Positions 15,604 through 23,279 of a stretch of DNA of 30,575 nt are shown here, in pieces (position 1 is the stretch's first letter; each line of letters opens with the position of its first letter). A program made the translations under genes and the position numbers. Source of the stretch: Chloroflexi bacterium 13_1_40CM_68_21 (GTDB lineage: Bacteria; Chloroflexota; Limnocylindria; P2-11E); NCBI GenBank assembly GCA_001917735.1, contig MNEO01000055.1, forward strand, positions 1 through 30,575, given 5' to 3'. Below the pieces are notes generated by a model. The model was not told the DNA's origin and did not search any database. It was given only the letters and a program-made list of their open reading frames with translations.

Positions 15604-16544
15604 GGATCGCTATCACAGGCGGCACCGGCTTCGTCGGCCGCCACCTCGCCGTCGCCCTGCTCTCCGAGCGTCACGAGGTCGTTCTCGTCGCACGCGGGGT
15701 CGATCGGCGCGACCCCTCGATCCTCGGGAGCGGCGCGCGGCTCGTCGCGGCTTCGACGGACGACACCGATTCTCTTCGCCAAGCCTTCGCTGGGTGCGAC
15801 GCCGTCGCGCACTTCGCCGGCATCAATCGCGAGATCGGCGCTCAGACCTACGGGCGCGTACACGTTCGTGGTACGCGAGCCGTCGTGTCCGCGGCGGGAG
15901 CGGCCGGGGTGGGCAAGATCGTCTACCTGAGCTTCCTGCGCGCCCGTCCCACCTGTGGCTCGCCGTACCACGAGTCGAAGTGGGCCGCCGAGGAGCTCGT
16001 ACGCGGTTCCGGGATCGACTACACGATCCTGAAGTCGGGCGTGATCTACGGTCGCGGCGACCATCTGCTCGACCATGTGAGTCGCGCGCTCTACACGTTC
16101 CCGTTCTTTCCGCTCGTCGGTCTCCGCCCCACGCGGCTGCGGCCGGCTTACGTCGGCGATGTCGTCCGGATCGCGCGATCGGCCCTGACCGATGAGCGGC
16201 TGTCGCGACGCACGATCGCGGTGCTCGGACCCGAGGAGCTGGGCGCCGGAGATGCGATCCGACGGATCGCGGCGGCCGTGGGGCGAGAGGTACGTGTCGT
16301 GCCGACGCCGGTCTGGATCCATCGAATCCTCGCGTGGGTCTTCGAACGCACGATGACGATCCCGCTCGTTGCCGCCGCGCAGGTGCGCATCCTCTCGGAG
16401 AGCGTGGTCGAGCCCTTGCCGTTCGCTGACCCGCCACCCGACGACGTGGCGCCTGCGACCATGTTCTCGGTCGAACGGATCCGCGCGGAGCTCCCGCCTG
16501 CCGGTCCCTTCGGCCTTCGCGACCTCCGCCTTTTCCAACATTGA
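15600..16544 (+). CDS. NAD(P)-dependent epimerase/dehydratase-like protein (NDUFA9-type SDR)
   Basis: A 314-aa extended/atypical short-chain dehydrogenase. The dinucleotide motif GGTGFVGRH is at 7-15, acidic or polar second-strand region VLVARGVDRRD follows, and Tyr123-xxx-Lys127 (YHESKWAAEE) supplies the SDR pair. DYTILKSGVIYGRGD and the later RPAYVGDVVRIA resemble complex-I 39-kDa-subunit-like (NDUFA9) proteins and related NAD(P)-binding sugar or quinone-associated epimerases. It is translationally coupled to arsR upstream (ATGA) and to recG downstream (TTGA), so the repressor may influence recG levels. Substrate unknown. Confidence 0.8.
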   Translation: MRIAITGGTGFVGRHLAVALLSERHEVVLVARGVDRRDPSILGSGARLVAASTDDTDSLRQAFAGCDAVAHFAGINREIGAQTYGRVHVRGTRAVVSAAGAAGVGKIVYLSFLRARPTCGSPYHESKWAAEELVRGSGIDYTILKSGVIYGRGDHLLDHVSRALYTFPFFPLVGLRPTRLRPAYVGDVVRIARSALTDERLSRRTIAVLGPEELGAGDAIRRIAAAVGREVRVVPTPVWIHRILAWVFERTMTIPLVAAAQVRILSESVVEPLPFADPPPDDVAPATMFSVERIRAELPPAGPFGLRDLRLFQH

Positions 16545-18733
16545 TCCGCGCGGAGCACCATGTCTCCATCGTGACATCGACCGCACCGCCCGCACGCACG
16601 ACAAGCGAGCCGCCCGCGACGTCGCTGGATCTTCCGGTCACGCGCATTCCCGGCATCGGCCGCGAGTCGGCGAAGCTGCTCGAGCGGATGAAGATCCACA
16701 CCATCGGCGATCTGCTCTGGCACCTTCCGACGCGGTTCGATGACTTCTCCAAGTTCGTTCCTTTGCGCCGGCTCGTGCCGAACGCGAGCCAGACGGCGCT
16801 CGCGGTGCTTGGCCACATCTCTCAGCGGCGGACGGCCACCGGCAAGCTCATGACCGAAGCCGAGCTCCACGAAGAGGACGGAACTCCGACCCAGGTCCGC
16901 GCGACGTGGTTCGGGCGGGCCTTCGTCAAGGAGACGCATCCGGAAGGCGAGCGCGTCCGCATCTCGGGAAAGGTGCGGTTCTTTGGCCGATCGCTGCAGT
17001 TCAGCCAGCCGACGCTCGAGCGTGCCGACGCCGAAGCGGTGCACACCGGCCGGCTGGTGCCGATCTATCCACTGACCGAGGGCATCAAGCCCGGCCAGAT
17101 GCGCCGGTGGCTGCATACGGCGATCGAAGGCGGTCCGCGACGTACGGGGGTTGTCGGTGAGGTGCCCGATCCGCTGCCGGGAGCGGTGCGCGAGCGGCAT
17201 GCGCTCCCGGACATCGCGTCCGCTCTGCGGCAGGTGCACTTCCCAGACGACGAAGAGCGGCTCCTCGCGGCGCGCCGGCGCCTCGCGTTTGATGAGCTCC
17301 TGGTGCTGCAGCTCGCGCTCGCGCAGCGCCGCGCGCGCTGGACCTCCCAGGCCAGGGCGATACCGTTGCGCGTGCCTGACTCAGAGCTCGCGACGTGGAT
17401 CGCGGCGCTGCCCTTCACTCTGACCGGCGCGCAGGAGCGATCGCTGACCCAGATCCGCGGAGACCTCGCTGGCCGGGTGCCGATGTCCCGCTTGCTCGAG
17501 GGTGACGTTGGATCGGGGAAGACGGTGGTCGCGGCGCTGGCTGCGCGCATCGCCGCGAAGTCCGGCGCGCAGACCGCGCTGATGGCGCCCACGGAGCTCC
17601 TCGCCGAGCAGCACGCGCACTCGCTCGCTGCCCTCTTCAAAGACGGCGGACCCAGCCTGGCGCTTTTGACGTCGAGCGTCACCGGCGAGTCGCGTCGGGC
17701 GATCCTCGCGGGGCTGGCCGACGGGTCGATCGACGTCGTCGTGGGAACGCACGCGCTCGTCGAAGAGCACGTCGGGTTCAAGGGTCTCGGCCTCGCCGTG
17801 GTGGACGAGCAGCACCGCTTCGGCGTCAGGCAGCGAGCGACGTTCCGCGAGAAGGGCAGCGGGAACGACCCACATCTTTTGCTCACGACGGCGACACCGA
17901 TCCCGCAGACCCTCAGCCAAACGGTCTACCGCGACCTCGACATCTCGGTGATCGACGAGCTGCCGCTGGGCCGGAAGGAGATCACGACGCATCTCCGCAC
18001 CACCGATCAGCTGCCGAGGGTGTGGGACGGCGTCCGGCTGGCTGTCGAGCGGGGCCAGCAGGCGTTCGTGGTCACGCCGCGTATCGATCCCGCCGAAGAT
18101 GGCGAGGACGACGTCCCGAGCGCGATCGCGATGGAGAAAGAGCTTCGCCAGGGCGAGCTCCGAGGAGTGCGCCTCGCGCTCATGCACGGCCGGATGCCTG
18201 CGAAGGAGCGCGACGCGATCATGCGCCGCTTTGCGGAACGCGAGATCGACGTGCTCGTCGCGACCACCGTCGTCGAGGTCGGCATCGATATACCGAATGC
18301 GACGGTGATGGTCGTCCTCGGAGCCGAGCGATTCGGACTCGCGCAGCTCCATCAGCTTCGCGGGCGTGTCGGCCGCGGAACGGAGAAGGCGTACTGCGTG
18401 CTGGTCTCGGAGGCATCCGACTCCGAACGCCTGGCGGCCATGGTGGAGCGGAAGCCCAGCCGGTCCGGAGAAGACACGGTCCCTCTGGACGGCTTCGACC
18501 TTGCCAGGCGCGATCTCGAGATCCGCGGGGCCGGCGAGTTCCTCGGCGAGCGGCAACACGGCGTTCCCGAGCTGCGCATCGTTGACCTCGCGGACGTCGA
18601 CCCGCGGCTCATCAGCGAGACCGCCGAGGAGGCCGACCGCATCCTCGCGGGCGACACGACGCTGGAGCGCCCCGAGCACGGCACGCTCGCGCGTGCCGTG
18701 GACCAGCTCTGGCGCCGCTACGCGCTGGCCTGA
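16541..18733 (+). CDS. recG: ATP-dependent DNA helicase RecG
   Basis: Branch-migrating helicase that remodels stalled forks and Holliday junctions. The 730-aa protein has a helix-hairpin-helix-like N-terminus (RIPGIGRESAKLLERMKI), the wedge/OB domain, Walker A GDVGSGKT (Lys327), DEQH (422-425), TATPIPQTL, and motif VI QLRGRVGRG. The C-terminal RecG domain (GRAEFLG-type, here GAGEFLGERQHG) is present. The TTG at 16541 overlaps the epimerase stop; GTG 16571 would shorten the protein by ten residues and is equally plausible, because the first ~30 residues are disordered Thr/Pro-rich sequence. recG after a fakA-type gene matches Firmicute order. Confidence 0.95.
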   Translation: MIRAEHHVSIVTSTAPPARTTSEPPATSLDLPVTRIPGIGRESAKLLERMKIHTIGDLLWHLPTRFDDFSKFVPLRRLVPNASQTALAVLGHISQRRTATGKLMTEAELHEEDGTPTQVRATWFGRAFVKETHPEGERVRISGKVRFFGRSLQFSQPTLERADAEAVHTGRLVPIYPLTEGIKPGQMRRWLHTAIEGGPRRTGVVGEVPDPLPGAVRERHALPDIASALRQVHFPDDEERLLAARRRLAFDELLVLQLALAQRRARWTSQARAIPLRVPDSELATWIAALPFTLTGAQERSLTQIRGDLAGRVPMSRLLEGDVGSGKTVVAALAARIAAKSGAQTALMAPTELLAEQHAHSLAALFKDGGPSLALLTSSVTGESRRAILAGLADGSIDVVVGTHALVEEHVGFKGLGLAVVDEQHRFGVRQRATFREKGSGNDPHLLLTTATPIPQTLSQTVYRDLDISVIDELPLGRKEITTHLRTTDQLPRVWDGVRLAVERGQQAFVVTPRIDPAEDGEDDVPSAIAMEKELRQGELRGVRLALMHGRMPAKERDAIMRRFAEREIDVLVATTVVEVGIDIPNATVMVVLGAERFGLAQLHQLRGRVGRGTEKAYCVLVSEASDSERLAAMVERKPSRSGEDTVPLDGFDLARRDLEIRGAGEFLGERQHGVPELRIVDLADVDPRLISETAEEADRILAGDTTLERPEHGTLARAVDQLWRRYALA

Positions 18734-19323
18734 TGCGGGTCATCGCTGGGGAGGCCAAGGGAAGGACACTCGTCGTGCCACGCGGCGGCGCGACGCGCGC
18801 CGCGACCGACCGGATCCGCGAGACGCTCTTCGCGATCCTCGAGCCCGAGCTTCCGGATGCGAACGTGCTCGATCTCTTCGCGGGAGCGGGAAGTCTCGGC
18901 ATCGAAGCGCTTTCGCGCGGTGCGCGCTCCGCGACATTCGTGGAGCGCGACGCGGAGGCGCTCAAGGCGCTGCGGCGAAACCTCGAGACGACGCGCTTCG
19001 CTGACCGCGCGCACGTCGTCCCGGCGGGCGTCACAGCGTTCCTCGGCGCGCGGCCAGTGGGCCCTTTCGACATCGCGTTCGTCGACCCGCCATTCGTCGA
19101 TGTCGCGGGCGCCGAGGCGACGCTCGGTCATGACGCTCTCGGCCCCGCGCTCGCGGCCGAGGGGCTCGTGGTCGTGCGCTCGCTGCGTAAGCACGCACCT
19201 CGGCTGCCGGCGAGCATGCGCGTCGTGCGCGCGAAGAACATCGGCGAGGAGACGCTGTTTTTCCTGAGGTACGGTCCAGCCCTCGCGGAGGGCCGAGGCG
19301 GAGCCACGGGTGACGATGAGTGA
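18733..19323 (+). CDS. rsmD: 16S rRNA guanine-966 N2-methyltransferase RsmD
   Basis: SAM-dependent methyltransferase acting on small-subunit rRNA. The 196-aa product starts MRVIAGEAKGRTLVVP, typical of RsmD, has the SAM loop LDLFAGAGSLGIEALSRGA (46-64), the acidic FVERD strand end and the catalytic DPPF (118-121). ATG overlaps the recG stop (TGATG). In many bacteria rsmD is followed by coaD; here coaD is absent and a coiled-coil gene follows six bases later. Confidence 0.94.
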   Translation: MRVIAGEAKGRTLVVPRGGATRAATDRIRETLFAILEPELPDANVLDLFAGAGSLGIEALSRGARSATFVERDAEALKALRRNLETTRFADRAHVVPAGVTAFLGARPVGPFDIAFVDPPFVDVAGAEATLGHDALGPALAAEGLVVVRSLRKHAPRLPASMRVVRAKNIGEETLFFLRYGPALAEGRGGATGDDE

Positions 19324-19329
19324 CGACCG

Positions 19330-19869
19330 ATGAGCGAAGCGATTACTCTGACTTCGCTGCGGGAGGTTGACTTGGACATACAGTTCTTGGTCGAACGGCT
19401 CGAGGCGCTCGTCGTCAACGCACGCAAGGTCCCGATGACGAGCCAGATCATCCTCGAGCAAGCCGCGGTTCTCGACCTGATCGATCAGCTGCGCGTCGCG
19501 ATACCCGAAGAGGTCAAGCAAGCACGTCGCATCAATCAGGAGAGCGACCGGGTCATCTCGAAAGCCCGCGAGGAAGCGGAGGGCATCATCGGCGCGGCGC
19601 AGGAGCAGGCCGCCCTCTTGCTGCAGGACCAATCGATCCTGCGCGAGGCGGAGTCACGCGCGCAGGACATCCTCGACAGAACGGAAACGAAAGCCGAGGA
19701 GACGATGCATGGGGCAGATCAATACGCGGCGGACGTCCTGGTCCGCCTCGAGAGCGATCTCGTGAAAACGCTCTCGGTCATCAAGAAAAGCCTCGAAGTT
19801 CTCGAAGAGAGACGAGCCCAGCCCATGGAGGGCGAGACACGTGAAGGTGAACGTCGCGCCGTTACTTAA
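19330..19869 (+). CDS. Coiled-coil protein, SepIVA/DivIVA-like by position and composition
   Basis: The 179-aa protein has no enzymatic motif. A short N-terminal part (VDLDIQFLVERLEALVVNA) is followed from about residue 75 to 165 by long charged helices rich in Glu, Ala, Gln and Arg with heptad-like spacing (ISKAREEAEGIIGAAQEQAA), giving a predicted coiled coil similar to DivIVA or F0-b-like proteins. In mycobacteria a DivIVA-like division factor (SepIVA, Rv2927c) lies directly upstream of the DUF177 gene and rnc; the same neighbour relation holds here (DUF177 overlaps by 29 bases). A role in envelope growth or septation is therefore plausible inference. No membrane segment is seen. Confidence 0.75.
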   Translation: MSEAITLTSLREVDLDIQFLVERLEALVVNARKVPMTSQIILEQAAVLDLIDQLRVAIPEEVKQARRINQESDRVISKAREEAEGIIGAAQEQAALLLQDQSILREAESRAQDILDRTETKAEETMHGADQYAADVLVRLESDLVKTLSVIKKSLEVLEERRAQPMEGETREGERRAVT

Positions 19870-20383
19870 ACAGCCGATCGGCGCGCAGACGGACTACGAA
19901 GTGGCCGAGTCTCCTATCGACCCGCACGGCGAGAACGCGGGGCTGATCGAAGCCGGGGTCTCGAGCATAGATGCCGACATCCTTGCAACCCACACCAACC
20001 CCGGTGCTTATCTCGAAGGCGACGCGCGCGCGAGCTTGTCCCTGCAGTGCAGCCGCTGCCTCAAGCCCATCGAGGCGCCCGTGAACGCACACTTCGCGGA
20101 GCAGTACTACGCCACGATCGACGTCGTCAGCGGCGACGCCAAGGATCAGGCGCCGCGCGACGCGAAGACGATCGGGAGCGACTTCTGGATCGATCTCACG
20201 CCGCTTCTGCGCGAGGAGCTCATCCTCGCGACGCCGCTCGCCCCGCTCTGCCGCCCCGATTGCAAGGGACTCTGCGAGGTCTGCGGGCGCGACCTGAATG
20301 CCGACCCCCACGAGCACGACACCGGAGCCGACGAGCGCTGGACCAAGCTGCAGGAGCTCAAGAAGTTCCGCCCCGACCGTTAG
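19841..20383 (+). CDS. yceD: DUF177 (YceD) family protein, likely ribosome/rRNA associated
   Basis: The 180-aa protein matches the YceD/DUF177 pattern: a beta-rich N-terminal half, CSRCLKPIEAPV (Cys70, Cys73), and a C-terminal zinc-like knuckle CRPDCKGLCEVCG (Cys137, 141, 145, 148) followed by LNADPHEHD. The family is consistently found just before rpmF and has been linked to 23S rRNA accumulation in plants and bacteria. The GTG start lies 29 bases inside the preceding coiled-coil gene, so translation is probably coupled. Its stop TAG is part of a TAGAAT hexamer that could be the -10 of an internal promoter for rpmF. Confidence 0.92.
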   Translation: MKVNVAPLLKQPIGAQTDYEVAESPIDPHGENAGLIEAGVSSIDADILATHTNPGAYLEGDARASLSLQCSRCLKPIEAPVNAHFAEQYYATIDVVSGDAKDQAPRDAKTIGSDFWIDLTPLLREELILATPLAPLCRPDCKGLCEVCGRDLNADPHEHDTGADERWTKLQELKKFRPDR

Positions 20384-20386
20384 AAT
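20381..20386 (+). promoter_or_regulatory. Possible -10 element before rpmF
   Basis: TAGAAT matches the TATAAT consensus at five of six positions and overlaps the DUF177 stop codon. A start near 20393 would leave a leader of about 20 bases containing the AGGAG of rpmF. No convincing -35 hexamer is visible, so this is weak. Confidence 0.25.
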
Positions 20387-20413
20387 CGCCCTACCCCGTC
20401 CTAGGAGAACGCT

Positions 20414-20611
20414 TTGGCAGGTCACCCTAAGAAGCGCATTCCGCGCGCGGCGCAGGGCGAACGCCGCAGTCATCTTGCGCTCCGTGCGATGACGCTCGTT
20501 CCTTGCCCGCAGTGCAAGAACCCGAAGCCGCCGCACCAGGCGTGCCCGCACTGTGGCACGTTCCGCGGCCGACAGGTCATACCGATCAAGGCCAAGCGGA
20601 CGACCGCATAA
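20414..20611 (+). CDS. rpmF: 50S ribosomal protein bL32
   Basis: Large-subunit ribosomal protein of 65 aa. It starts MAGHPKKRIPRAAQGERRSH and has a four-cysteine zinc ribbon CPQC (31-34) and CPHC (44-47) with the intervening KPPHQA typical of bL32, followed by GTFRGRQVI. The TTG start is supported by GGAG (20404-20407) six bases upstream. DUF177-rpmF-plsX is a very widely conserved order. Together with bL28 in this window, both small ribosomal proteins are the zinc-binding forms. Confidence 0.95.
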   Translation: MAGHPKKRIPRAAQGERRSHLALRAMTLVPCPQCKNPKPPHQACPHCGTFRGRQVIPIKAKRTTA

Positions 20612-20624
20612 CCTCGCAGTCCGC

Positions 20625-21623
20625 ATGAAGATCGCCGTCGACGCCATGGGCGGCGACCACGCCCCGGACGAGATCGTCCGGGGCGCGCTGTTGTATCGGG
20701 CGAGCGGCGGCGAGGCCGATATCGTCCTCGTCGGCCGCGAGCCGGAGCTGCGACGGATCCTGGACTCCTCACCGCCGCCGGGCATCACCATTCGCAACGC
20801 GAGCGACGTCGTCGCGATGGACGAGCATCCCGCGAGCGCACTCCGGCGGCGCGCCGACACATCGATCGGCGTCGCGACGGAGCTGGTGAAGCACGGCGAG
20901 GCGGACGCCGTCGCCTCCGCGGGGAACACCGGAGCCACGATGGCCGCGGCTCTGCTCCAGCTCGGCCGCATCCGCGGGATCGACCGTCCGGCGCTGTGCG
21001 GGATGTTCCCCACGACGAAGGGGAAACCGGCGTGCCTGCTCGACGCGGGCGCGACCATGGATGCGAGCGAGCACAACATCCTGCAGTTTGCGCGGATGGC
21101 ATCGCGGTTCATGGAGCGGCTGCACAGCGTGGAGCGTCCGAGCATCGGACTCATCAACGTCGGCGAGGAGCCCGAGAAGGGCGATCGGATGCATCAGGCG
21201 GCGCACGCGCTGCTCGCCGGCGCCGAAGACCTGAACTTCTACGGCAATATCGAAGGCAAGGATCTGCTCAAGGGCGTCACCGACATCTGTGTGACCGACG
21301 GCTTCACCGGCAACGTGCTCGCGAAGGGCATGGAGGGTGTCATCGACGTCTTCGTCGATGGGATCCGCAACGATATCTTCGGCGGAGCCTGGGGCAAGGT
21401 CGGGGCGCTCGTCGCTTACCCTGGCCTCCGCAGGTTCCGGAGCCGCATGGATTACGACCCATACGCCTCGGCGCCCCTCCTCGGCGTCGCGGGCGTGTCC
21501 GTGGTCACGCACGGACGCGCGCGGGCGAACATGATGCGCCGCGCGATCGAGGTGGCCGAGCGCTCCGTCGCGACCCGGCTCATCAAGGCGATCGGCCAGG
21601 GCGTGTCGACATCCGCCGCGTGA
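20625..21623 (+). CDS. plsX: Phosphate acyltransferase PlsX
   Basis: Converts acyl-ACP to acyl-phosphate for phosphatidic-acid synthesis by PlsY; soluble and membrane-peripheral. The 332-aa sequence begins MKIAVDAMGGDHAP, the family hallmark, and carries SAGNTGATMAAAL, LLDAGATMDAS, LINVGEEPEKG and FTGNVLAKGMEG. ATG 20625 is chosen since it gives the canonical N-terminus; the longer open frame upstream is rpmF shadow. It draws on acyl-ACP made by fabD/F/G and acpP and links to the FakA-like kinase, whose acyl-phosphate product it interconverts with acyl-ACP in Firmicutes. Its stop overlaps nusB GTG (GTGA). Confidence 0.95.
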   Translation: MKIAVDAMGGDHAPDEIVRGALLYRASGGEADIVLVGREPELRRILDSSPPPGITIRNASDVVAMDEHPASALRRRADTSIGVATELVKHGEADAVASAGNTGATMAAALLQLGRIRGIDRPALCGMFPTTKGKPACLLDAGATMDASEHNILQFARMASRFMERLHSVERPSIGLINVGEEPEKGDRMHQAAHALLAGAEDLNFYGNIEGKDLLKGVTDICVTDGFTGNVLAKGMEGVIDVFVDGIRNDIFGGAWGKVGALVAYPGLRRFRSRMDYDPYASAPLLGVAGVSVVTHGRARANMMRRAIEVAERSVATRLIKAIGQGVSTSAA

Positions 21624-22042
21624 ACACGAGACCGCCGCGCGGCGGCCGTCACCCCGCACGGCGACTTGCTCTCCAGACCCTCTTCGAGATCGACTTCAAT
21701 CGCGCCGACCCGCGCGAGACTCACGAACGCGGCGCATTTCGCGCGGGACTGACCGAGGAGGCCGCGGGATTCGCCTGGGCGCTGGTTCAGGGGGTCCTGG
21801 CGCACCGCAAGGAGCTCGATGCCGAGATCGCGACGCTCGCTCCCGAATTCCCGATCGACCAAATGGCGCGCATCGACCGCAACGTGCTCCGGATCGCGCT
21901 CTACGAGCTCCGCGTCTCGGGCGACGCGCCCGCGGGCGTGGTCATCGACGAGGCCGTCGAGCTCGCGAAGATGTTCGGCTCGGAGGCCTCGCCGAAGTTC
22001 GTCAACGGGGTGCTCGCGACCGCAGTGGGCGGAAGGAGCTAG
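21620..22042 (+). CDS. nusB: Transcription antitermination factor NusB
   Basis: All-helical RNA-binding protein that, with NusE, promotes antitermination on rRNA operons. The 140-aa product starts at GTG 21620 with basic RPPRGGRHPARRLALQTLFEIDF, matching the arginine-rich N-terminus and first helix of NusB. It ends with IDRNVLRIALYEL and VVIDEAVELAKMFGSEASPKFVNGVL, which are highly characteristic. Four-base overlap with plsX shows coupling. It is the last gene before the 242-base non-coding stretch. Confidence 0.95.
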   Translation: MNTRPPRGGRHPARRLALQTLFEIDFNRADPRETHERGAFRAGLTEEAAGFAWALVQGVLAHRKELDAEIATLAPEFPIDQMARIDRNVLRIALYELRVSGDAPAGVVIDEAVELAKMFGSEASPKFVNGVLATAVGGRS

Positions 22043-22070
22043 CGAACCGTCAGCGGGATCCGCCCGGTCG

Positions 22071-22106
22071 GTTGCCGCGTGGAAACCCTTGTTACGCGCG
22101 GGCAAC
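22071..22106 (+). other. Imperfect hairpin in the nusB-acpP gap
   Basis: GTTGCCGCG (22071-22079) can pair with CGCGGGCAAC (22097-22106) with a single bulged base around a loop of about 17 bases. It lies 29 bases beyond the nusB stop. No T-run follows. It may stabilise the 3' end of the nusB message; the function is unknown. Confidence 0.3.
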
Positions 22107-22153
22107 GACGTCCAGAGGTCCCGCGCCAGCGGTCGATCATCGGGCGTTGCCAT

Positions 22154-22182
22154 AGAGAGGCGTGCCGGCCCCTCTTTCTTTA
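22154..22182 (+). terminator. Probable intrinsic terminator after nusB
   Basis: AGAGAGG (22154-22160) pairs with CCTCTTT (22171-22177, one G-U pair) around a 10-base loop, followed by CTTTA. The stem is modest and the U-tract broken by a C, so efficiency is uncertain, but it sits between nusB and a fresh promoter as expected. Confidence 0.45.
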
Positions 22183-22190
22183 GTCCCCGA

Positions 22191-22220
22191 TTGACAGGCC
22201 AGACGGCTCGCCGTGACACT
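22191..22220 (+). promoter_or_regulatory. Candidate promoter for acpP
   Basis: A perfect -35 hexamer TTGACA (22191-22196) is followed after 18 bases by GACACT (22215-22220), a weak -10; TGACAC with a 17-base spacer is the alternative. It lies directly after the predicted terminator and would give a leader of about 58 bases ending in the strong acpP Shine-Dalgarno. Confidence 0.5.
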
Positions 22221-22284
22221 TGCGCGGACCTGCCGCCGTGGGCGGGCGGGGGAGGGGTCGCACTCGACCCGGAGGAGGACATTG

Positions 22285-22527
22285 TTGGCGCAGGGAAACA
22301 CCTACGAGCGCCTCAAGAAGATCATCGTCGAGCAGCTCGGCGTGGACGAGGGCGACGTGAAACCCGAGGCTTCGTTCGTGGACGATCTGAACGCTGACTC
22401 GCTCGATCTGGTCGAGCTGATCATGAGCCTCGAGGAAGAGTTCGGGATGGAGATCTCGGACGAAGAGGCCGAGAAGATCAAGACGGTGGGCGACGCGCAG
22501 GAGTACATCGAGGAGCACGTCGCTTAG
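22285..22527 (+). CDS. acpP: Acyl carrier protein
   Basis: Carries growing acyl chains on a phosphopantetheine arm. From TTG 22285 the protein is 80 aa, small and strongly acidic, with the attachment motif DSLDLVEL (Ser39) and VDDLNA just before it, then [16 protein letters not shown]. The start is fixed by GGAGGAGG (22271-22278) six bases upstream; the preceding in-frame TTG at 22282 would be too close. It has its own likely promoter and a strong terminator directly behind it, so it appears to be a separately and highly expressed single gene. Confidence 0.96.
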   Translation: MAQGNTYERLKKIIVEQLGVDEGDVKPEASFVDDLNADSLDLVELIMSLEEEFGMEISDEEAEKIKTVGDAQEYIEEHVA

Positions 22528-22562
22528 CGCGCACAATCACACGGTACGCAAGGCATAGGGGA

Positions 22563-22594
22563 GGCAGGGGCGTCGGAGCCCCTGCCTTTTCTTC
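22563..22594 (+). terminator. Strong intrinsic terminator after acpP
   Basis: A perfect 9-bp stem GGCAGGGGC (22563-22571) with GCCCCTGCC (22578-22586), a 6-base loop and the tail TTTTCTTC. It is the clearest terminator in the window and ends only four bases before the rnc ATG, so rnc must rely on read-through or on an undetected promoter. Confidence 0.88.
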
Positions 22595-22598
22595 GCTT

Positions 22599-23279
22599 AT
22601 GAAGGAGATGGCCGAGATCGAGATCGCGGGCTACCGCTTCAAGGACGAAGCGCTCCTGGAGAACGCGCTCACGCACAGCTCGTATCTCCACGAGCATGTG
22701 GAGGAGGCCGCGCGCGACTTCGAGAGACTTGAGTTTCTCGGCGACGCGGTCGTCGATCTCGTCGTGGGCGAGGAGCTCTTCCGCAGATTCCCCGACGCAA
22801 CCGAGGGAGAGCTCACCGCGCTCCGCGCTGGGCTCGTGTCCTCAGCTGCGCTTGCCGAGGTGGGGCGCCGTCTCGGATTGCCGGAGCGGGCTCGCCTCGG
22901 GCGAGGCGAGGAAGACACCGGCGGACGCGCGCGCGCCGGACTCGCGGCGAGCCTGTACGAGTCGGTCATCGGCGCGATCTACATGGAGAGCGGACTTGAC
23001 GAAGCGAGCGCGGTCGTGCGCCGCACCATGGGTGACGCGATCGCCGCGACGGCCACCGCGCCGCGCAAGTCGCCCAAAACCCTGCTGCAGGAGTGGGCGC
23101 AGGCTGGCCATCATCCGCTGCCGATCTATCGGACGCTCGACGTGAGCGGGCCGGAGCATCGCCGCGACTTCGTCGTACAGGTCGAGGTCGACGGCAACGT
23201 CGCGCAGGGGAGCGGACCGTCGAAGCGCGCGGCTGAGGAAGCGGCCGCCGCGAAGCTCATCGAGATCGTCACGCAATGA
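22599..23279 (+). CDS. rnc: Ribonuclease III
   Basis: Cleaves double-stranded RNA in rRNA and mRNA processing. The 226-aa protein has the signature RLEFLGDAVVDLV with Glu45 and Asp49, and a C-terminal double-stranded-RNA-binding domain (about 154-226, SPKTLLQEWAQ to SKRAAEEAAAAKLIE). In the second catalytic motif SLYESVIGAIY, Glu121 matches E. coli Glu117 but the position of Asp114 is Ser118. ATG 22599 has no Shine-Dalgarno; a second ATG at 22608 is possible. Its stop overlaps smc (ATGA). acpP-rnc-smc-ftsY order is conserved in Firmicutes; mutM, often between rnc and smc elsewhere, is absent. Confidence 0.94.
   Translation: MKEMAEIEIAGYRFKDEALLENALTHSSYLHEHVEEAARDFERLEFLGDAVVDLVVGEELFRRFPDATEGELTALRAGLVSSAALAEVGRRLGLPERARLGRGEEDTGGRARAGLAASLYESVIGAIYMESGLDEASAVVRRTMGDAIAATATAPRKSPKTLLQEWAQAGHHPLPIYRTLDVSGPEHRRDFVVQVEVDGNVAQGSGPSKRAAEEAAAAKLIEIVTQ

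Noticed and set aside
17381..18679. 432-codon minus-strand frame opposite recG
   Set aside because: Shadow of the helicase gene; composition biased and motif-free.
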